A stretch of DNA of 64,000 bases from Marisa cornuarietis. Lineage: Eukaryota > Mollusca > Gastropoda > Architaenioglossa > Ampullariidae. The number at the start of each line of letters is the position of its first letter. Within the stretch, counting starts at the first letter, position 1. The position numbers were made by a program, and so were the translations under genes. This document shows, in pieces, positions 23,973 to 37,400 of this stretch. Where the stretch lies: contig SMMW01000034.1 of the NCBI GenBank assembly GCA_004794655.1, positions 62,001 through 126,000 on the forward strand. The letters are read 5' to 3'. The notes beneath the pieces are model-generated. The model had not been told where the DNA came from. It did no database searches and was given only the letters and a program-made list of their open reading frames with translations.

Positions 23973-24229
23973 ATTGCAGCCACAGATCTTACTTCATACA
24001 ATGATGAGGCAAAATATGAAAGATAAGAAAATAATAGCTCTAGTTTTAGCAAGCTAATTTACCCGGGTTTACTGTAGAAAACACAACTAGATTATTATAA
24101 ACATTAACCTATGTCACAATCAAGGAATATATATATATATACTTTTTATAAATATATTCTTTATCTAAAAAACACTTTTTATATTATATATCTATCATTG
24201 ATTGAAAGCTTAATGAGTCATTGTTAGGT

Positions 24230-24590
24230 TTGTCATTTATATCGCGAAATCGTGAAACACATATCGCTCTACTGTTCCTGTCACCAGAACAACAACACAT
24301 GGTTACAGCATTTTCGGCTATTGTGCAGCAAAACAATGAAACTCTCTCCCTTTCCATATTCGCCACCTTTCTCTGCAGAATCACTACTTTCTTCGCTCCT
24401 GTTACTTGGTGCCTTTTTGTGTTTTCTATCTTTGATTTTTGTTTGTCGTCAGTACTGTTGTTTAGTCTTCTGTCCCTCGTGTTCTATCCATGTAGTCCAT
24501 GTCTCTTACTCGTTTTAAGTGCTAAGAGCATGCTCTCTATGAGTGTTAATATACGCTATAAAAAATCTTCATTATTATTTTTATTATTGC
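24230..24590 (+). mobile_element. LINE 3' end fragment
   Basis: This reads like the C-terminus and 3' UTR of a CR1/L2-type element (SLPFHIRHL-like codons with frame breaks) ending near an ATTATT-rich tail. It shares its layout with 36080-36445, including the AAGAGCAT segment before the tail. Confidence 0.5.
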
Positions 24591-24599
24591 TACACTATT

Positions 24600-26794
24600 T
24601 TACTCGGCAAACAGGAAAAAAATATCATGAATGTTTAGTACTTTCTTTATTGTCTTGTGACCAATATTAAAGCAAGTCTTTGCGCTGTCCACAGGAACGT
24701 CCTGTGAGACGGGTCAGGGATCAGCACGCGGTTCTCGTCTGTCCGCTGATGACCTTCTAACCCTCTACAGTCACACGACTTATACATACATCTTTCTTCA
24801 TTTGCACCGTCCTCCCTCCATCTCCTCTTTTTTTCTTTTGGTGTCCCTCCTAATAAAAAAAACAACTCTATCCTTAGTTTACAAATGGTCTCAGACCCAC
24901 AGTTAGTGCTCCCTACGCGAGGAAGCGTATGTCTTTCCCGTTAAGACTATAATAAACTATGCCCTGAGCGAGCAGTCAGTATAACATCTTCCTCAGTAAG
25001 GTCAGACGGACATATCTTTCGTGAGGGAGAGAGCTAAACAAGAGTTGTTCCTGCGAACAATCCACTCACTAAAACCCTTTCAGTAACTATGTCTTGATCC
25101 TAATTAATGCTACTCTTTAATCCAACACTAGTGCTACTCGTTGTACAAAGAAGTAACATGCAAGTTGTTGCGAACTCGAAGTTTTCTGCAGGCAGGAAAA
25201 CAATCCATTTGAAGAGATAATTAGGTGTAGGGTCTTTTATCCTCAGGCGAACCCCAATAAATGCAGGAGCGAGATGAAATTTGGTTCGCATGAGTCTGGT
25301 CTACAGACAGATGTGCTCATTGTGGCATGCTGGGCATGCTCAGATTGAAATAACGAGCTGAAAGAGAGACAAAATGCAGTCTGCTAAATGAGTCTCTCAC
25401 AGATGTACTGGAAACTTTAAGGGTTTTTTTTTGACACATGAATGGTACTTCATCATTTTCACACCGCAACCTCCACGACCACTAGCAACACAGGAAAGTA
25501 CAACCAGCTAGTTTTTTACGATGGTTACTTTTATGATAATTATAAATTACATTATAATAAATCCAATGTTTAGTAGAAATGTGTGCGTATGTGAGTGTTT
25601 TCTTTACAAACGCTGAACAAAGTTATTTTTGTGTATTAACTAATACGATTACAGTTCTCTGATAACAGAATAATGGAATGTCCAGCTCGCTTGGCAAATG
25701 TTTTTTCAGCTAAGAATTTGAAAAATAACTCAGTTCATCTACACTTTGATGCCCGGGTTTTCTGGCTCGTACCAGGTGTTGTTCTGCAGATGTTGACGAC
25801 CTTTTCTCACTCGATCCTGGTCTGTAATTGACTGTAATGATTTTCTTCCAGCTGTGGGTGAGCTGAGGTCGACAGGTGGCTTGCGGGGAATGACAGCGAT
25901 ACACTACTCTCTGCCCCCATCATCCTCGTGCAAAGAGTAAGGGGGAGGGAGGAATTCCTGACCTAACCATCACTGGGATATCTGTGTGACTGTTGGTGTG
26001 GCAACCAACTGGCGCAAGATCGACATTCCTGGTACAGATTTGCAGCATGTAATTAAGCTAAGATCACAGACCGTTAATTATAACCTGGTTTTTATACTGC
26101 AGACCTACTGCTCGGTGACACGTGAATATTCCAGACATCACAGCTTAATTGGGGTTGTGTGCCGCCAGGTTCCTTGTTCTTAGACCAACCCTAAGGCCGT
26201 CACACACTACAGACAGTCCAGTCCCAGGTGACGTTACTAGCGCACTGTTCACCGGGTTCGTGCACTGTTAATTGTGTAGATAACTTTTTGACTTTGCTGT
26301 ATTCACGGTTACAAAGTCTGCTACAGGGCTACGGTAAATGTCACAAATGCCCCAAAAGCCTGTGTGCACTTGGATGTTAGTCGATAATGTTTCTCACCAT
26401 AGCTGCTGTCCCGTTAGTAAGTCAAGGTGCACATTAAAAACACTCACACACACTATGCTAGCGGCGATCTTCTGAAGGCCCTCCCTTAAAAGTAAACAGG
26501 TGTCTTTCCTATAGAGAATTTTTGTCGAAAGAGGTAGAGTACTGACAAAACCCTTCACAACACAAGAAGGATTTCTCTCGCTCTATCTCTATATTTTTTT
26601 TCCCTTTTCCCACTACTGCATCACCAAGAGCAACATGACCTCAACCTCACAGTCGAACAGCCATAAAACTTGATCTGGTTTTAAATATCACGATCGCTAA
26701 GCCACGATGAGTCATTCAGGTAGTTGTCTGGCAGCACCTGAATTTCTCACCTATCGTTGGTGGAATGTCTCCTCTCACTCCTTGTCTTTATTTC

Positions 26795-26837
<43 letters not shown>

Positions 26838-29350
26838 CTCACCTTACTGCTAGCTAAGCCCAACTACTTGAGTCAGCTTCAGTTATGCCACCGATGACAG
26901 TCGCCCGACTTTTAGCGCTTGGCTGGAAGTGTGATGAGATGTGAGTGTTGATGAGGGAGGTGTATTGATTGCCATATGCCCTCGCTACATACATGGACGC
27001 GCATGCACGTTGTGAGCGCATGCAGAGAGCGAGAGAGTCAGCAGCGAGAAATGGCAGGCAGCAGCTTGCTGTGCACCTGGTGTGTTGCATGCACTCGATC
27101 CATACTTTGTCCTTCAAGGGGATGCCGTGCATTTGCGTTAGTACTTCGTGCGTCGTGTTTATGGTTTATTGTGTGTTCATCATGTCGTGGTTGTGGTTTA
27201 TTTATTGTTTAGTGTATTTTGCTTGCGGTTTATTTTTTTTCAGTTTAAATGGTGTTCCGACATACTCTTCTTTCCTAAAGAAAGTCAAGGTTATAATATT
27301 TTGGGTAACTGTTAAAGGTTCCTCAATTGTTTTGCGTATGTCTCCGTATATCCTTGTGCCTGTCTGTCTGTCTGCATGCGTGTAAGTTTGTTATGATTGT
27401 CTTTGTGTGTGTTTGCGTGCATGCGTGTGTGCCTTACTCGATAGATGGGATGTGTAGGCATTTGTATGTGTATACTTAAGCAAAGGGGGAGTTCCTGCCA
27501 GACAGTACATCAGCTTTACAAGAGAAACCTCAAGTTAGTTCAACAAGTCTTAAATGAGATGATGAGAAGAGACACAAACTAAATACTAACGCCTCCATCG
27601 CTAATATTTGCCGGCAGTTTTTCTTCTGAAGGTTCATTCGAAAGCGAACAAATATTCAATTCACTGAACAGTTAGGGAAGCTGATTTCAAAATCGCCACC
27701 GGTACTGGTTGTTAGCTCTTGAAAACAATCCACCCTGTAAGAGTCAGAGATTTACCAACCCAGCGAAAAACATCTGATCGTTTGCAACCCGCTCATCGTT
27801 CAGACGTCAGGCTATGGTCATCATGGTAACTGGCATGGCATTGATAGTGCGCGTCAAATTATCGCCAGTAAGCGAACTTCTTGGAGATTGTATACTACTA
27901 ATTGTAGACTTGAAGCTCAAATTCTGCATATGTAATGCTTGGGTGTTCTTTCCTCAGATGTTTCTTTAAAAGAAAACGAAAAGAACGAAAAAATGCACTA
28001 ACGCCAGACCCGCTTTACAGCCACAGACCCTTCTGTCCCATCTCTCTCGTCAGACCTGGCGATATTAGTGACGATTTTTTTATCTTATGGTAATTAAAAC
28101 GAGATAGTACAGTGCACTCTTGTTTTACTCTTCTGTAACCTCCCTACAAACAAGGAATATTTTGTCTAGCGAGGACAAACCCATCGAATACATATATATA
28201 TAATTCACAGTCGAATGGGATCCTTGTAATAACTCTCTGCCAATGACTCATTATTGAGTGGCAGGCTTCAGAAGTCCCAAGCAATCGTTGCACCTTCACT
28301 CGCGTTATCACCCTGTGTTTCTAGCATCTTCTATTTTTACATGCCTGCCCTATATTCATTCTCATACTGTGTAACTGAATGACAGATAGCTACATAGAGT
28401 TTTAAATAAGGTTGAACATAATTAAATATGCATCGATTTATAAGTAGAAAAACACGTTCTTTAATAAACCCTCGGCTTATGCTGTCTGTCGCGGTCACGC
28501 CCCCCGGCGTCGCCAAATGCACAAACGCAGCCACTCACTCAGCCGCCACGCTCATGCAGTCACTCACTCGGCCAGGGGTGGAACAGGACGTGCCTATCAA
28601 ACCGCAGATGAGCGTAGACCAAAACAAAGACAGAGGAACAGTACAAACGAAAAATTTTTTTATACACGGCAAAAGAAGAAAAAAAGCAAATAGAAAAGAA
28701 AAGATGAAACTATATAAAACCCTGTGCGTGCCCATGCACCCACACACACAAAAGAAAACCACCCCGAGCAAGAGGGGGGGACACCCACGCACAAAAAGGG
28801 GGGGGACACAAAACACTAAAGGAGTGGGGGTGACCCAGGGGACACAATGCCGCACACACCGCAGCGTAGCCCTGGGGGAGCAACTGTCCGTCGAGTGTTC
28901 ACAGTCTCTCTGTGGCTCGCCTGTCCTGCGCAACGGTCCAGCGCTGGCCCAACCTTACTATGCGTCCTGATCATTTCTAATATCTTTTATATTCTTTTCC
29001 CAATTGTACATTTTGTGTAGCATTGTAATAGTCCTGTTAATATCGTCCACTTCTAGTGTTACAATGTCGTATGTTTCCTCTGCTTGATCCCTTTGTTGTG
29101 ACAACCTTCCCTACCATGGACCTCACAAAGTTCACATTTCTACTACCTTTCCTCCGCATCTCTCTTACACACGAAACCAGCTTCTGTCAGTGCCATCAGT
29201 CGTTCTTGATCCTGTTGCTGTCGACTCCATCAGGGGTGTTGGTATCAGTTACCATCTCCACGTGGTCGTGAGCTTCGCGCGGGTCGTGGTAAACAGACAG
29301 ATTTGTGTTATGAGTGGCGGGTCTAGCAGCCGGACTCCCTTGAAAAAAAG
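24600..29350. other. Gene-poor spacer between units A and B
   Basis: I see no supported gene. It includes a (CTGT)n tract and a GC-rich part at about 28500-28950 with G- and C-runs and an open frame of 180 codons of low complexity, which I do not call as coding. Confidence 0.45.
26795..26837. repeat. (CTGT)n microsatellite
   Basis: About ten tandem CTGT units. Confidence 0.95.
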
Positions 29351-29369
29351 AAGTGAGTAAAACTATAAA

Positions 29370-30804
29370 TTTTTACAAGATGATTCCGGTGTCTATTATT
29401 CGTATCCGCAGTGTGTATTTGTCTACTGTAAAGGTTAAGCTGTTCAATGCTCAGTCAGTTGGAAGGACAGCGAGAACGAATAGGTCAGCCATTAATGATT
29501 ACATTTTCGACAATGGCACAGGCATTTTTTGTATCCCTTAAAACGTGGCTTAGAGAGGCTGGTGGTGAGACAAAATGTCGTGATTTGGTTTTACCGGCCT
29601 TCACCACGACTTCCTTTCTTCGTCTAACAGCAACGTGTGGGGGAGGTATTGGCTTTGTTGTCTGTGAACGATTGCTGCCACACATCACCTTCATAAGCAG
29701 CTTTCCCTTCAACCAAACATCGTTCGAACCTACACAGCTGCTATTCAGGTCTGCTTAGTCACATGTCAACGTTTTTTGTCTCTACCGGCCGCCACCTATT
29801 AGAAAGAATCAGTTCACGGACTCACTTTTCATCGAGGAGTTTCTCGAATTCCTTGAGCACGCCAACAGCTTGAAAGGATCTTTTCTAATTGTCTACAGAG
29901 AGGGAGATTGTCTTCTTAAGTCGTCAGCCGTACATCATGCATTGCCCTCGGACCAGTTTTGTTAAGGCCGACATATGCGTTAACATTCTGCCCGAATCTA
30001 TTACCGAGCTGTTCCACACTCTCCATACTACGCTAGATAGTCATGCCCCACTGACACATCCGTTTGTCCCCAGGCGTCTCCACTTTCCTTGGTATATATC
30101 ACCCTGAGTCCTGAGCTTCTGACAGTCGAACGTAAACTAAGACGAGCAGAGCAGTAGTGGTGAGTCAGTAAACTCACCGTGCACTATTAGATTTTTCAGG
30201 CGTCGAGGAATCATGTTACAGACATTGCTCACCGTGCAATGCTAACGTTCCTCCCTGAAAAAAATATTTCTCTCTCGCCCGGGGACTTTACTCTCAAGTT
30301 CAGGTCGGCTGATGTGGCCCACTCATAAAGAAACTATCTGTCGATCTTAACTGCTTTAGCTATTACATACCACTTTCAAACCTATCCTTTCTGTCTAAGG
30401 TTCTTGAAAAGATCGTTCTTTCCCTATTTATTGTGTAGGTGGAGCAAATTCAGCTTCTTAATCCCTTCCAGTCAGCATATAGAAAAGGCCATGGTACTGA
30501 ATCTGCTCTTCTAAAAGTTTTAAATGATCTACTCAGTGCTAACGATGACAATGTGTCATTTCTGGTGCTGTTAGACTTGTGTGCTGCATTTGATACTGTA
30601 GATCATTCTATACTTCTACACAGGGTTCAGCAGTCTTTTGGTATTCATGATGTTGCTTTATCCTAGTTTCGATCCTATCTCATGGACCGACTGGACTCCA
30701 GACTGTGTGTGTGAATGGGGTTTGATAGCATTCTTCAGTCCTGACATATGGTGTCCCGCATGGATCTGTATTGGGTCCAATATATATATATATATATATA
30801 TATA
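29370..30804 (+). mobile_element. Decayed LINE (CR1/L2-like) with endonuclease and RT pieces
   Basis: The first part reads an APE-type endonuclease start (KVKLFNAQSVGRTARTNRS, then AINDYIFDN and, in another frame, TWLREAGGETKCRD). The second part, 30439-30666, reads RT: NPFQSAYRKGHGTESALLKV and LLDLCAAFDTVDHSILLHR, with PHGSVLGPI-like codons out of frame near 30755. Most of the region between is lost. It ends at a (TA)n tract, 30781-30804. Confidence 0.75.
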
Positions 30805-32139
30805 CTTTCTGTATGTTGTGTGACGTCACTGTTTCTATTCATTTATCCACCGTGGGGTTTGATTACTTACAGTAAGTTTGTGACTTTAGAAAGCTAAAGA
30901 AAAACAGTCTACTCCATTCAGTTTGTTACGATCAATCTGTTCTACGCCCATCTCTTCCCTTGATAACCACCACTTGTGAAATATTTTCGTTGTCATAATA
31001 TCTTCATTTTTCTGACGGGAATAAACGTTAGTGTTGCCTCCATTAGAAACACATCTGCATTTGAAATGTTACCCATTAGAACCGTTCGTTAAAACGTCAT
31101 TTGACTAAGTTCCACGGCAGACAGACAAATAAGAACGATAACACTATCATGAATTAATAGACTATCTTTATTTTAAAAACGTTTGTTTGTGCGTGTTTGT
31201 GTATGTATGTGTCTCATGATTCATTATTGATAAATATTTCTTCTATTTTTACATTATGTTGGTTTTTCTGGAGAATGATTATACTCATTTTATTTTGTAA
31301 AATATTGAACGAATCCGTAAAAAAAGGAGATGTAAGTATGGACTATACTACTGACAGGTTAACACACGATGTATATTGAAATACTGTTAAAGGGCAATGA
31401 AAGGCCCGTAACCCTACAAAACTACTTATACCAAATACATAATTGTTGGTGGTTAAAGTGGATCAATTCTACTAGCTCCACGCTTTCAACTTCATTGATG
31501 AAAATGTAGAGCAAATAAAATCAAAGTAAATTTTATAGTCTGACAAACTCACTAGCAAACGAGTAATAATTTTAAGTAAGTCATAAATTTAGCCAGTGGA
31601 TAGCAGAAACAAAGCAAAACGGATGAAAATGAAGCGAGACTTAAAAGCACGAACGAGACGAAAACACTTTGGTGTGTGTGGCTTATCCACCTTCTCAGAT
31701 GGCAGAAAAATACATCTATCGTCGAGGGGAACTAGATAGGAAAGGTGAAGCGGTGTGCAAAAAAAAAACAAAAAAACAAAAAATGCAACAACAACAAACA
31801 AAAAGAACCCTTTTACTTACATTTACAACAAACGTGATTACATTTTACTTATAAACAACATGCTATTAACGAAGACAGCCATAAGCCAATGGTAATTTCA
31901 AGGTGTTTTAATCAGAAACTAATTTCCAGCAACACTAATGTGTAGACTTCTTTCGTATTGTTTACACAGTATATTTTTTCTGCTTAAATAATATACAGTC
32001 AGACTCCTCTAATGATACGATTTTCCACACTTTTCTTTGTGTGCGGGGGGAGGAGGTGGAGGGCAACATATACAATTCAAATACAAGTGTTTTTTTTCTT
32101 AGTTATCATAGTTTTGCATTCTTATGCCTAGTAAACAGG
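30805..32139. other. Spacer before TRIM-NHR copy B
   Basis: AT-rich, with A-rich tracts near 31760-31800. I see no gene. Confidence 0.4.
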
Positions 32140-34560
32140 TTACCGAACCAGATACACTGGGTTCGTCCGTGGGTGCCTAGATGTAGGAAGGGCTGTCACC
32201 TGTTCAACACACAATAAGGCAGCAGGTACAAAACTTAATGCTTTAATTATAGAACCAACTAAAACTAAATCTCCACTTTAGGAAAAAAAAAGCCGTTACT
32301 TATGCGCAAGGAAGTTCTTAATAAAAAAAATTCTCTTTATTACAACTAACTGCATATTTCTGGCCACTTTCACATTATCACACTTCTAAAGACTGTAATC
32401 CCAAACTCCTCTGGATAATGTAACATGTAGTCGTGTCTCTCACCTTAGAGACTGTATTGGAAATACTAAAGACAGCATAATATGGCTGTTCCACAAGTTT
32501 TCCTGCGATGCCCTGGTCTTGTCCGTCGACGTAAAGGTGAAGGTTGTTTGATGAGTCCACCAGTAACCCAACTTGATTTCCAACTTGAAGTCTCTGGAGA
32601 CCTTCTCCTAACGCGTTCAACACCTGAAGATAGATACCTGATACTTTTACCTTTTAATAAAGTATTGGGGTTTGGAGTAAGGTTATTTGATTAAACCCGT
32701 GCCCCAGCTTATCCCCCGTCTTTAATTCTAACGTGCTCTTTTCCACAATTATTTTTGTAATTGTGTACGATACAATAAAATGATTGATGCCTTCCGAAAA
32801 ATATTCGGAGAAGGCAGGGAGGATTTGTTCATGACAATGTATAAAAGACCCCTTTATAAGCGACTAAGGTCTGATTATTGAGGTCAGTTGAAGCCTTAGT
32901 TAACTTTTTTCTCCTGACTGGGTATTCCTCAGCTTAAGGTAACATTTCTACAAATCTAGGTGAGTACCCTACTTTCTATCTTGAGACATATATTTACAAA
33001 TTTTACTATGAAAATATTACCACTTCGGTAACATTTCCCAGTTCACTTATTGGTTGTAACCATGACTACGTCAATGTATACACATACGTTTCTGATGTCT
33101 GTCTTATTGGCCTCTTTCTGTAAAATGTGATGTTTGTAGGTGAATATTTACAGAAGGCAAAGAATTTAATTAAATAACGGTAAATAGTATCTGTCACTTA
33201 ATTTTACCTACTAATTAGCAAACAAAATTCTATCCAACTAAGCCTTTAGAATTCTGAGTTATAGAATAAAGATGAAAAGAATAATAATTAACTTCATTTT
33301 TTTACATGTAGACTAAACCAAAAAATATTTGAGCGCACTTGTCACCATGGTAACTCACACAGTTTCTCTTATAGTGGACTCCATCGAACCTGATGATGAC
33401 GGAGTCTTCCAGGTGTGTAGACGATTCTGTCATAACGAGGCGTGCAGGAGGGATACTTGTCACGCCCAGGGATAACCCACTGTTTTGATTTAATACTGCG
33501 TCCACTCTGACCTGCGTCATCATTACAGTGACATGACTTGCTGAACTGTGACAGCTGATTAGGGTGACTGCATGACCTAGCTTTCAGTATAAATTTAACG
33601 AAAATTGTAACTAGCGACAATATATATTGAGACAAATCGATCTGTTTAAGTGAGAATTCCTTAAACTTCTATTAAAATTAACGATTTAAAAAACCCAGAA
33701 CGTTTGCATTGTTTTCGTCTGTGCAGTATAAAAGAAAACTCAGAAAAAGCATAAGAGCAACATTTTAATAACAATACTAATCATTATCATCATTATCTCT
33801 TACTTCATACAAGACGTTTTGTACCATAGCGTCACGTGATACAACCACCGCGTTGCCAAAAGTCCTTAGATTTTTTTTCTCCGCGGAGGTGTCACAGTTC
33901 GTTAGACAAATGTTAGTCCCGCACTTTTTGTGGAATACAAGGACTGGTTTCTGTGAATCCACCTGTAAATGATGCCGATTCTCTCTCTTCTCAATAAAAT
34001 TTGTTGACAGAGATTGAATCGACATCTATAATGTATAATAATAAATATTTTTAAAAAACTATACATATTTATTACTATTATTAATGTAATTGGTAATGAC
34101 TAAACAGTTTAGGCATTATTGTAATTTGGTGTATTTTACGAGACGGGTTCTATTTGACTGCTTAGATCTGCAATAACAGTCATAGGAAAGTATCGTGAAT
34201 AACACAACTCACTATATATTGTATCACAGCTAACTATATATTGTATAACCTCACTATCTATTTATCAAGCTATTAGAGTAATGCTTTACATGGCGTTAAA
34301 ACATGCAATTTTATAATAAATATAAAAATGAATAATGTAAAAATATAGTACAAACAGAGAATACAAAACATATGACAAGTGAAAGATTGCTTATCATAGC
34401 CTCGAAACTATCTATAATATCTTGTCATATGCAACAATTACTACTTAAGCTTGAAATAAAAATAAATACCTCTAAGAATTTGCTTAAAATCATTACCCCG
34501 GAATAACGTGGCCAGCTTAAAAAAATTTCAACCGCTGTCACAAATAGGAACAAGCACGCG

Positions 34561-34562
<2 letters not shown>

Positions 34563-34616
<54 letters not shown>
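34563..34616. repeat. (CA)n and (TA)n microsatellite
   Basis: A CA tract followed directly by TA units in intron 1 of copy B. Confidence 0.95.
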
Positions 34617-34823
34617 GATATATTTAACCACACCCGGTTTCTCTCGCTCTTTCTCAAAACATAATTTACGGACTTCATATAAAAGCACAGAATATGATGC
34701 CATATACTCGTTCGATGGATACTAATACGAGAAAGGAAAGAAAGGTGATTACAAGATAAGGAAACCTTTTTTCATGCTACAATAAAAACACCAATAACTA
34801 AAAAATTACGAAAAAATGTTTAC

Positions 34824-35891
34824 CTTTGACTCTGTCTTCTGTTGCTCAAACATCAGTAACTCTTTTTCTATCCGTCGCACAACTTCATTACAAGATTCTA
34901 CACTTGACAAGGGCTTCACCCACACCTCTATGTTGAGTTTAACGCTGAGGTCAAGGCTGTTGACCCTGTCTGTCAGAGTCTGTCTCATGTGTATCAGTGC
35001 AGGACGTGGTGACACTGCCGTGGCTCGAGTCACAGTATGTTTGTGTGACGTCACCTTCCCTAGACGGTTGCTAAGGTCAGTCTTGAGGTCATTTAACGAA
35101 TTTCTGATTTTGAGATATGACGTGCGAGTCTTTTCCTTCAACTTCTTACGAAAGTCTTCCACCATCTTCTAAAGACAGTCACATGTCTTGTCCACCTGCG
35201 CCATGTCTTTTTGTTCACTGACATCAACTTCCTGTAGACGTGACGTCAGCTGACCTATAGCCTGCTCTAGCTTCTGCTCCGCTTCTACCAGAATCTTTGT
35301 CACGTCCTTCAGTGAGTTTTGAGCTGACCTAATTTCATCTTCGAGATACTTTATTTCTTGGCAAAATCTGTGTTTATTAGACTTACAGGCTGAGCAGACA
35401 GCGAGGCCGTGCCAGTAACAGAAGAATTCCGCCTGTTTGTCGCCGTGGTCAGCACACAGTGCAGGGCGGCTGGCAGCCAGACGTTCAGCTGTCATCGTGT
35501 TGAGACTCTCCACATTGTTACTACGGCTTACCGGAAGCTTTTTATGAGCCTTGGTACAATTTGAACATAACATGACTTGACACTGCATACAGATAGACTC
35601 AGCCTTAACATCATCACATACACAACAAACGTGATGTTTACTCAGCACACGAGCGCTCTCCACCAGCGCTTCCATCACAAAATCTGTTGGCATAGCACCA
35701 ACTGTATCGGCCGAATTTGGACTTGTCTGTTCTCCAATAGGACATCTACACAGCGGACAACCAGCATTACCTTTGGACTTTATCCAGGAAATAACACATT
35801 CCCGACACAGGAGATGACCGCAGGGTAAAATCTTTGGAGTGATGAAGTCGTTTGTGCACACTGCGCACTCTCTTTCGTGTGGCTGAGCCAT
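34824..35891 (-). CDS. Exon 1 of copy B: RING, B-boxes, coiled coil
   Basis: The ATG at 35891 starts MAQPHERECAVCTNDF, conserved with A and D. The length equals that of copy D. B-box 2 differs in its FFCYWHGLAVC segment. The in-frame TAG lies at 35169. Confidence 0.8.
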
Positions 35892-36079
35892 CTTGTTATC
35901 TGTGTTGCTGATGATACAAAGCAGATACGTGATGCATCTTGTTAAAGTCTTAATGTATGGGAAAAAGTGATCATGTACTCGCACTCAGTATAAACTGTCC
36001 GTTCTATGTTTTAATTTTTTTGCTAATGCTGCCCTGACTATTTCTCTAAACTTCCCTTACGTCCCAGCCATACAAGTCC

Positions 36080-36445
36080 TCTCCTCGTTTTACGACCGTC
36101 CTCTACCTATTCCTGTCACCATAACAACAACATATGACCACAGGATTCTTTTGTTACTGTGCAGTTAAACAATGGAACTCTCTCTATCCATATCCACCAC
36201 TTACCCGCTACTGAATCCTTTAATAAACGTTCACTGAAAACGCACCTCTTCTTTAAACATGACTCCTAACATTTCTCATCGGTAATGTTGTATATCCTTC
36301 CTTCTTTCATATGTTGTTTGTTTGTTCTTCTGTCTTTAGTATGTTGGCCATTTCTCGTTCTTGTTCTCAAGCGATAAGAGCATACTCCTTAAAAGTGTGA
36401 GTATGTGCTTTAAAACATTTGCATTTATTATTATTATTATTTGAA
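36080..36445 (+). mobile_element. LINE 3' end fragment
   Basis: The + strand contains SIHIHHLPATESF-like and RSLKTHLFFKHDS codons, the usual C-terminus of a CR1/L2-type element, then a 3' UTR ending in (TTA)n. It is close in layout to 24230-24590. Confidence 0.6.
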
Positions 36446-37292
36446 TTGTAGATGTTGTAGATGATGATTTATGAGAAAGAAAACAAAGGGAGGATGCGAG
36501 TATAAAAAAGATTTCTTATAAACAGTAATATAAGTGGAAATCATGAAGTGTTGCTGCTTTTTTGTGCAAGCATTCCTTCTATTGCTAATTGTATGTTCTT
36601 GTTTTTTTTCAGCCACGTGCCTTGACGTGTACGTGTTCCGTAAGTAGAACAAAAAAAGAAAAAAAAAAGGAAACAGCAGCTGAAGAAAAATAAGAAAGCT
36701 ACTTTCTCTTGTCTTCTAGAGAATATCAGAATTTCCTCAGACCACATGACTGCTTTTATTATTTCTAACTAATGACATAAAATTTCTTTCCTTTCTGTTT
36801 ACAAAAAGCGTCATTAACGGAAGCAGCTAGTTTTAAATACAAACTCTTTTTTATTATCCTTTGAGCATTACAAACGTTATTTTACTAATGGCTAAAGCGT
36901 CCGTTCCTTAACTGATGAAGTGGGAAGGATCGTGTATGTAAAATCGAAGAATTATCGCGTGCCTTTCCTTTAGTCTTTTTTCATTTTATAAGAATCTCTG
37001 ACTGCTAAAGTACACCGTGAACTTAACTGGATACCTGCAACAATGACTTTCATTACACAACAATTGACCGACTTCACGCTGTAGCTCACCAAGTTGTGGC
37101 GGTACGCTACCCCCCCCCCCGATGTTTGCGAATGCACTGATGTTGAGCAATGTAAGCATGTAAGCAAGTGACAGATAGCAAACAGATGTAGACAGGAGAA
37201 ATGCGTTGATCAAAAGATGTTTACACTGCCGTGTGTGAGACATGCATATGCAGGCTTTCCTGAAGCTATGTAAGCATGTACAGTTTACTCAC

Positions 37293-37400
37293 CTTCTCCT
37301 TATGATGAACAATGTTGGCGGCATTTGAATCTATTTGACCTGACAGCATACTTCAACACTTAAGACTAACGTGTCTTGAACACTTTGTCTCCTCTCTATC
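37293..37400 (-). other. Non-coding 5' exon of TRIM-NHR copy B
   Basis: The minus strand ends AGGAGAAG|GTGAGTAAAC, homologous to the block at 22765 and 61401. The 5' end is approximate. Confidence 0.4.

Larger units (their letters stand above)
15720..24000 (-). repeat. Segmental duplication unit A
   Basis: This segment is collinear with 55400-62640: shared 3' flank, five coding exons, introns, non-coding 5' exon and 5' flank. Homology on the right stops inside the position of an NHR exon donor (TCTTACTTCATACAA at about 23990). Unit A carries a 1.07-kb LINE insertion that unit D lacks. Confidence 0.8.
32140..35891 (-). pseudogene. TRIM-NHR copy B, one nonsense codon
   Basis: Exons on the minus strand: 35891-34824 (1068 nt), 33962-33804, 33511-33359, 32623-32444 and 32199-32140. 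All are in phase 0 and all splice sites are intact. RING (C9, C12, C24, H26, C29, C32, C45, C48), both B-boxes and the NHR exons are open. The single lesion is TAG at 35171-35169 where copy D has CAG (Gln). The coiled coil is cut there, giving a RING/B-box protein of about 240 aa. An ATG at 35165 just after the stop could instead start a coiled-coil/NHR protein without RING. The last exon differs from A and D by reading on to TAA at 32140. If the TAG is an allele, the full protein is 539 aa. Confidence 0.8.

Noticed and set aside
23788..24057. Poly-Ser open frame
   Set aside because: Produced by the ATC/GTC microsatellite, not coding.
26969..27385. 138-codon open frame
   Set aside because: Repetitive hydrophobic translation of GT/TG-rich sequence, no domain or splice context.
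28428..28970. 180-codon open frame in a GC-rich patch
   Set aside because: Low-complexity Lys/Pro/Thr-rich translation with homopolymer runs, no domain and an equally open opposite strand.
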